NCBI GenBank assembly: GCA_004794785.1
Contig: SJOL01010838.1
Location: forward strand, 729,856-793,855
DNA length: 64,000 bases
From: Opisthorchis felineus
Lineage: Eukaryota; Platyhelminthes; Trematoda; Opisthorchiida; Opisthorchiidae
Reading direction: 5' to 3'
Shown here: in pieces, positions 57,301 through 64,000 of the stretch
Layout: every line of letters begins with the position of its first letter
How positions within the stretch are numbered: position 1 is the first letter of the stretch
Notes under the pieces: generated by a model
Databases searched by the model: none
Told to the model about the DNA's origin: nothing
The model's input: only the letters and a program-made list of their open reading frames with translations
Position numbers and translations under genes: made by a program

Positions 57301-58029
57301 TTGCTCCTGCTTTGAAGTTACGTAAGCTTGTTTAAACTGCGGGGAGATTCGGAACGTTTAATCAAGATCTTTTATGATAGAGATGAAACAGTTGTTCAAT
57401 AAGCCTAAGTTTTTTAGCAAAGATTAGGCTCATTTGTATAACAAAATTCAGGCTGAAAACTCTAAATTTCTTCCTAATTTCATCAAAATACAAGCAACAC
57501 AGGAGAGTAAACAATCATCAGTTTGCATAGATCTTCCATTTTGGATGTCTTCATTCTAGCATCCAGTCAGCCTCAGGCCACTATGCGGGAATTTCATAGC
57601 TGAAGTGCAGAAGGCTTTATATTCTACTCAAGTGCTATCATCCGTAAGTGACCAAACGACCTCATGCCCAAGTAATAACCCGGACAATCTAGGGCGCGTT
57701 GCAGTCTAGGGCATTTTACGTTTAAAATTGGTTTCGTTTTGGGCTCCTACAAATTTGAGAAAGAATTCTTTCGCATTCTGATCTATTTACCGATTTAATA
57801 CGTGTCATTTTATAGAATTTTCTACTGTAACATAACCTGTGCGTGGAAAACTCCGTCATATTGCACTCCAGTTTTGCGGTGCACCCACTTTCAATCATGA
57901 GCCAGGTCACTACTGGCCGCTCTCCTCTACAGTCATCGGTGGACCACAACAGGTATGGGCGAAACGGATGTCCATCGAAAGTATGACGTGAACGCTATAG
58001 AGGAGAATGTTGGTAGCTCATGTAGCGTA
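54331..58029. other. Long unassigned region
   Basis: Contains one family B-like block (57140-57400). The 124-codon plus-strand frame at 56222-56596 shows no recognisable motif. Confidence 0.3.
57140..57400 (+). repeat. Family B repeat, weak copy
   Basis: TGACTAGCCCTCACTTAGAC near 57170 and GCGGGGAGATTCGG near 57339 align with the internal segment at 37630-37825. Diverged, with approximate ends. Confidence 0.4.
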
Positions 58030-58090
58030 GATGGTCCATGCTTTGTTTGCTGAGCTGGGCAATTTGATTGCAATTGATGTAACCAAAGGA
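58030..58090 (+). repeat. Family A TIR fragment
   Basis: TGTTTGCTGAGCTGGGCAAT followed by TTGATTGCAA matches the arm ends of the family A elements. Confidence 0.5.
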
Positions 58091-61000
58091 GCTTGGCACA
58101 ACGCAATTGTTTGCGAAGCTCGTTCCGCTTCAAACATTATATATATGTGCAATAAAATAATTTGAGGCACCGCGCAATATGAACCCCACTGTGCATCTTC
58201 CTTATGGTCTCCACCCTCACTGTGCGCAAATTTTCAGGGAAAGGGCGGCATTCGAGAAGTTTTTGGACAACTTCTAACAGGCATGGTATGAAATCTATTC
58301 CGCAATATAAAACATAACGTCAGCAAATTCGGCTCATTCAGAAGGGACAATATAATTGCCGGAAAATGTAGTTGATCACGGTCCTCCCTCGTCGCCTACC
58401 TCGGCCAATTATCGTGACTACTAGGCCTATACCTGTGTGCGCCGCTGATTAAGACCTTGACTATGCACGACAGCTTGTTCCAATGACCAACGTCCCATCA
58501 TGAACGTTAACATGTGCGCTGCCATTCTGTCACACTAGTGCCGAAAGTTATAAGGTCATTGTTGGCGAAGTATTCATTTGGTGCGCTCGTGCAATTCGAC
58601 TCGCGCCTTTCGTGGTATCAAAGTTTAGGACGTCTGAGAAACTTCAATATAAAGCCATTTGCTGCGTGGCTGAATTGAACGCCGTCAGGTTCAACCAAGT
58701 ACAAGTCACATCCTCGGAGTTTTGCCAAGACCGATGTTATACTATCTAACCAAGTAAGTAATGCGTAACCATCGACCTACCTAAAAGTGGCCGTCGGCTC
58801 CTGAAACGGTGTTTGCGGAAATCTTGGGGGCGGCAACTGCAAAGCAATGCCGCATCTCAGGTAAGAGTCCCGTGATTCAGTATGAAAATTCCCTTCTTAA
58901 ATTTATGGCACTCCAGCGTCGGTTGACGGGCAACCGGTCAAAAAAGAAGCCTGTCTATTTTGTGATTCCGCTCCAGGTGGTAGAGCGAGAGCATCGTGTA
59001 GTCACTAGATCGGCGAAGATAGAACCTCGCCGAGCACCCTTTTTGGTGTGTGGCACCCGTCGTTGAAATCCATCACACTTACTAGCTACGACAAATTCCC
59101 TCGACTTCGCTCTGCCTGGAGGTACTTTCCGCAACTTTTTGGTACACAAGTGGCAAATGGCTGTTCATTCTGGAGCTTAAGCGGAAAGAGCGATAGAATT
59201 ATTTTTTGTGTATCACTTGAAAATATGTTGATGCGCAATAAAGTAAAAAGCATGGAGAAGCCTAATTTTCCACAAAATCTTCTCCCGCATTTTTAGAGAA
59301 GCCACGCTGAGCCATGACAGCCAGTCAAACTAGAAATTCCGTGCCAAACGAAAACCTTGAACAATTTCACACAAAGTTTAACAAAATTGTGACTATCATT
59401 GAGAGATTTTAGGAAAGTATCATTGAATGCTATAGCTTCATGTAAAATTCCACTTGTTTACGCTATGGGCGCAGGAATATTTTGAGTGTGCGTCTACCAC
59501 TCGACGCCAATGCATGAGGCGCATATTCGAATCCCCCGCAAGACGAAGACCTGCTAAAGTGTGGATCCACATGGCGAATCGACCCCGGACAACACACAGC
59601 GTCGGGAAAATTCCCGGCTGATTTTTCTTAATCCATAAAGCCCTGAAATTGCTTGGGATAACAGAGCACCTCTCATAAACGGAGATATCAGTGCCCCTCA
59701 GGGACATACTCCATGTGAAACTTTTAATTTCGCAGAGCCATATACCAAATGCGCCCGCGTGCGGGCTCTTCACCGCAGGCGCCACCGCTAGAGGACTGTA
59801 GTTGGCCCAGACTGAGGAGATCCTTACCCTTGATATTCATGTCTACGGGACTTGCACATCCCCATGGTCCATCAAAGACTTCCTCTGCTGCTTATTAATG
59901 CCCCCTACAGAAGGCCAGAGGGAGTGGACGGCGGAAACGGCCATTGAGCCATCCCACATCAGTCAGAATGTGCCGAAATGAGAACACCGCGAACAACTAT
60001 AAGAAAAGCTGGGTTGAACGCTCCGTCAAGTGAGTTATGCATTTGTTATCCTAGAATTGGGTGAGTTAAGCGAACCAATTAGTGGTAGCATACTGTGACC
60101 CTACGGTGGAACCACCAGGATTTCCAAGCCAAAATCAACGCTGGATAACTGTGAAGTTCCTCCGTGGTCGGACCAAATTAAAAAGTCATCAGAAGCTTAT
60201 TGCCTTTGAGAAGGAACAAAAGGCGACATTAGTGCCCCTGGCTAGCACAGGCTAACCCGTGGAAGGATGGACAACATCCTCGAGAAAAAGGGCTTTGCTG
60301 ACCGGGCTCTCGGATCGACCGGTTGTCATGCCAACTAGACGCCGCTCAGTATTCGCAAAATGGAATAGAATTCTCGAAAGCTACAGCGTTTCAGGGTTGC
60401 CACCTCGTAGTGTAGAATGTCTGTGTATAATGAATTATTAAGCAAATTTTCTACATGAGTGATTTAAGTGAGCGAATCTTCAAGGTCGTCAAACACCACT
60501 GACTGTGCATACGTTGCCTAATGCAATAAGATATCGCCAATTGTGGGAAAAGGTGAACCACTTACAATAGTCGAAACTCGCACATAGTTTTCCAACCAAA
60601 ATAATTCGTTGAACATTCTAGAAACTACATGGCCCTTGTGGATCAAAAATATGCGGAGGTTCCACCCCTGTAAATAATTTTTGCTCGATAATTGCTAGTA
60701 CGAGTTAAAATCACAGTAGCCGCATTCAGTATTGCCGTAAAAATCGTACAAGTTTGTTGCTAAACAGCGTATGGTTCCATTATAACTTGCGAACTATGCC
60801 AGGACGACCATGACGTCGAGCAAAGCGGACAGCTGAACAAATCTAGCTGACACACACGACTAACATGCGGCTAGGGGTCCAAGATGCCTAATATGCCGGC
60901 CGGAGCGCGCCCATCCATCTCTTTCCAAGAAAAGTGCCAAAGTAGACGACATAAAGAGTCAAAATGTATTGGTCGTTTTGATGAGTACATACGTCCTGCC

Positions 61001-61705
61001 GGGAAGCGTATGGCCTCTTTCGTGTGGAGTGTTCATTAGGCTTTTGAAGTCCCGAAGTGAGAGGAAGATACACGGTAGGTTATCTAAATACTACTAAGAG
61101 GCAGGCGGCTGACAAACTGGAAGCAATACTTACCCTATAATAGGAGCACTTCAGCGGCTACAATGTCGTAGAGGCTTGTTTACACGACGCCATGTTCAGT
61201 GGCCAATTCACATGCCTGCTGACTATAACCCTTGAGAAGTACGAGACTTACATGAAATGCACGAGGTCTTATGGGTCACGTGAAATAAGTTTCGTCTCCT
61301 TCCTCCGGCTGTCCCTCTACGGCATTAGCCGTAGTAGTCAGACATTCACTCACGGCCGTCGAGTAGTTCCACGTTGGACCCGAAAATACGGACACACAGA
61401 TTTCCGGGACAAACTGTGCTGGAATTCTGCGCTTCGGTCCACGTCAACATCAGAGGATGCCTTCTTTGCGAACCGGTTAGCAAGCACACCTTTGCGTTTT
61501 CTCGACGAGCCGAAGGCCAAGAGCCAAAAATAAGTTATTCTTCTGTAAACTCACCCTTAAGACATGCCTGAAGAGCATCACCGCACAGTGGGCAGAGTTT
61601 ACCATCAAAACCGTCGACCTGATAGGATACGCAATCCGTTGCACACCAGCAGACACTGGTACTAGCCGGCCGGTCACTGAGAACACAAAATCCAAGTCTG
61701 TATCC
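58091..61705. other. Long unassigned region
   Basis: Frames at 58809-59066, 59438-59785 and 61192-61533 are unrecognised. No tandem repeats seen. Confidence 0.3.
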
Positions 61706-63560
61706 CTAGACCCCAGACCGCCATCCGGGTTGGAGCGCAGTATCCTCGACCGCCGACGGCGGGCCCTCAGTTGCAGATGCTAAGTCTTGACGCAGCAGGT
61801 TTTGCACCTGGGCAACCAACTGCTCAATTATGGCTGTGGCCCTCCTGGGTCCCAGCCCCTGAAGCTTATCCACCACACGGTTTATTTGCTTACACAGGCC
61901 ATCCAAATCTGTCGGCGGTGGTTTGGGAATAAGTGTATGGGGTACACCTTTTTCCGGTAGGTTGTAATCCAACAACCACCGTTGGTGGACAGGAAAGCAA
62001 CCAAAGAAAAAATCTATGGAGAATAGTTCTCACTGCCTGGAACCGACTGACCTCTAAATACAGAGAACAAATGGATGCAAAGGAGCCACATCGCCTGGTA
62101 GAAGAGACATGTGTATTCTCCAGCATAGGTGTCAACCGTCTGGGAACACCTGGGTGTCTGCACCACGAACTACAAGTTAGTGAACGTAGGTTGACCTCAC
62201 TTAGTTTGTTCCAACTCCATGATAATGCAGCCTTGGGGGTTGGGGCCATAAGTGCCTTAAAATGAGGGAACACGCATACGTAGTCATTCGATATTCTACG
62301 TTCAGAACGTAGCCGTCGCCCTCCAAGATTTCCCGTCGTTCGCAGCGATACGACGTATGCACCTCAAATTCCCTCATTAGCCACTCTGCGTGCCGGGACA
62401 CCTTCTGTATGGCGTGCTCCGGTGTGTCGCAGTGGTGCACCCGGTTTATAAGGCGACCATTGGCATTCTCCAGACGGTTTTTGGTCACAACCAAAGTGAA
62501 CCATCCCGGATTGTGAGTGTCCGGCCCATTTTTGGGTGATGTACAACCAGTGGCCGTAAGGTAATTGACGAATCGCGGGGCCATGCGGCACAATGTTCGC
62601 GGATCTTGCCGGTTTATGTGTGCCCGCACTGTGATAAAAGAAACCTACTGTACGACATTGTTCAAGCGGGCCATGCGGTGGAATATATGCCGGCTTTTCG
62701 CAGTGTGTCTTGACCAAAAATACATGGATGTCATATGATACATACGTGCTTCGTGATAGCGTTTCTAATATGAGACAAGCACAACATGACGTCGCAGCCG
62801 AAAACGACTCTTGCAGTCCACATTTGTGACGCCAACTTGTCCATGACAAAAGTCTTCACTTGATACTTCTCCCTCATCATTTCCGTGAATAAGCCGAACA
62901 GCTTACGCATAGGAGCAAACCGTTCGCTTTCCACGAGAACATATATCACCGGAGGCACGGTACCCATGCTATCTATGATCAGGAAATTATACAGCTTGTA
63001 TCTACAGGCCAGATATTAGGTACTTTAAAAAATCTAACCAAAACGGTTTGTCGCGTGCGTTTCATCAACATTTTCTAAATCTGGAAATCGTCGAAACAGC
63101 TCTATCTGCTGCCATCTGAAGAAGCATATTTGGCAATGGTGACCCTACCATGACTGCAGCGCATGCACGCTTCCGGTCTCCCGAAGTTTTGCCAGGCACG
63201 AAGGCATATCGTCTGCCACAATAAAACTTATGTATGTGGTACCTGCTCAAAAGAGCTGTTTGGCACTTCCTGCGGTGGTTGTATATGTCCTGAGTGGTAA
63301 GGATCTTGCCGAATCCATCAGCCACAAACTGCCACACTTCACACGACGGCGTTCCGTTCTTCAGCAAAGGCCTGCGGGTGCCCAACTCTTCTTCGGTTAG
63401 CCGCCTGTTTACTGGAAGCCGATCGTACAAAAACTTAGAAACCTTATGGTTGTGTTCAAGATAATAAGAGGTGACCGCGAAATGGTTTCCCTGCCTCCTT
63501 CACCAAAATCGCAAATGAAGCTCGCGAATAACCGCTGTAAGCGCGAGTGAAATGGAAAGA
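61706..63560 (-). pseudogene. MULE-type DNA transposon transposase, frameshifted
   Basis: On the minus strand, in order: the DNA-binding head (YLEHNHKVSKFLYDRLPVNR-like, about 63475-63415), LTEEELGTRRPLL and ILTTQDIYNHRRK (63430-63065 frame), the catalytic core with IIDSMGTVPPVIYVLVESE and YQVKTFVMDKLASQM then CLSHIRNAI (62967-62731), a helical block with TKNRLENANGRLINRVHHCD and HAEWLMREFEVHTSY, EGDGYVLNVE (62629-62201), and after frameshifts a C-terminal tail with PPPTDLDGLCKQINRVVDKL (61975-61706). D near IIDS and D in VMDK fit two of the DDE residues, and C-x2-H-I-R is the MULE motif after them. The SWIM zinc finger expected near 62100-61980 is scrambled. The enzyme would cut and paste the element in the nucleus. 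Confidence 0.78.
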
Positions 63561-63780
63561 GAAAATCGGAGAATGCGACCACGCCTGTATTGTATGTAAT
63601 TTTGTGCAAATGCGCGTTTTTGTGGTTTTGCGTATTCAAACAAAAAACGGTTATGGAATTGATGAAATACGTAACGTTATAATGAAAGCAAAAGAAAGGT
63701 ACAAAACACTACACTACTCCCCCACTAGAGCGTTTGCCATGAAAAGGGAAACGCTCGAATAATGAAAGTAATGAATCAAA
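63561..63780. other. Unassigned stretch
   Basis: Between the MULE and the gypsy tail. No terminal inverted repeat of the MULE could be identified. Confidence 0.3.
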
Positions 63781-63791
63781 ATTTGCCCACA

Positions 63792-63999
63792 TCACGTTTC
63801 GTAATCAGTTAAGTGCTGAGGGAAACGGACACGTCATCCAGAACGACTAGTGGAAGGAGTTAGGCTGGCGGTAGGGGTATCTGGAGTAGGCGCGGGTGCT
63901 GGTGGGATAGCAGGATTGCTGAATTTGGTCGTGGGTGCTTCGATGAAGGCAGGCTTCAGACGATCAATGGAGAATGTATCATGCTTTCCGGTTCTCTCT
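63792..63999 (-). pseudogene. Ty3/gypsy polyprotein C-terminus, cut by right edge
   Basis: Minus strand: ERTGKHDTFSIDRLKPAFIE, a proline/alanine/threonine-rich stretch, then STSRSG, a TGA stop (63836-63834), RVRFPQHLTDYET and a second stop. D-R-L-K-P-A-x-x-E and S-x-R-x-G-R-x-V-R-F-P are the end of flatworm gypsy polyproteins after integrase. The first stop lies where the family has arginine, so it is probably a CGA to TGA change. The rest of the element lies outside the window. Confidence 0.78.
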
Positions 64000-64000
64000 A

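Overview
The window looks like non-coding, repeat-saturated nuclear DNA of a parasitic flatworm (Platyhelminthes, Neodermata). The evidence is an RTE/SR2-type non-LTR retrotransposon whose endonuclease and reverse transcriptase read like flatworm copies, two LC8-type dynein light chain exons of the kind that form large families in fluke and tapeworm tegument, tRNA-headed SINEs, and repeats that carry a hammerhead ribozyme core. A tapeworm or fluke both fit. Species cannot be fixed from sequence alone, and almost every open reading frame is short and interrupted.

Layout. 1-260 is a broken Ty3/gypsy reverse transcriptase on the minus strand, cut by the window edge. 1575-5640 is a near full-length but decayed RTE-type LINE on the minus strand, with its 3' tail at about 1575 and its 5' leader near 5640; a 5'-truncated relative lies at 11836-12540. 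From about 8 to 43 kb the DNA is dominated by a dispersed family of roughly 300-bp units, arranged head-to-tail or head-to-head, several of which contain a recognisable type I hammerhead ribozyme (best copies 18509-18582 minus, 33463-33540 plus, 34090-34163 plus). Interspersed are six tRNA-derived SINEs, two foldback/TIR families, a pair of about 500-bp inverted repeats (24640-25171 and 26207-26985), another LINE fragment split by a SINE (34330-35330), and microsatellites.

The only convincing host genes are two coding exons of LC8-like dynein light chains on the minus strand, at 23387-23649 and 41608-41807. Both stop at the same codon position with a phase-2 splice donor. The partner exons were not found.

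From 43.5 kb to the end there are a truncated Ty3/gypsy element (RNase H and integrase, minus), a heavily decayed RTE LINE (46.1-48.0 kb, plus), two MULE-type DNA transposon remnants (53.8-54.3 kb plus; 61.7-63.6 kb minus) and the C-terminal end of another gypsy polyprotein at the right edge. I saw no hammerhead repeats right of 43 kb.

The most interesting content is the hammerhead family. Its catalytic core, compensatory stem II changes between copies, tandem spacing of 293-299 bp and one insertion flanked by an 8-bp target duplication (with an empty-site relative about 1.4 kb away) together argue for a mobile, ribozyme-bearing, probably non-autonomous retroelement.
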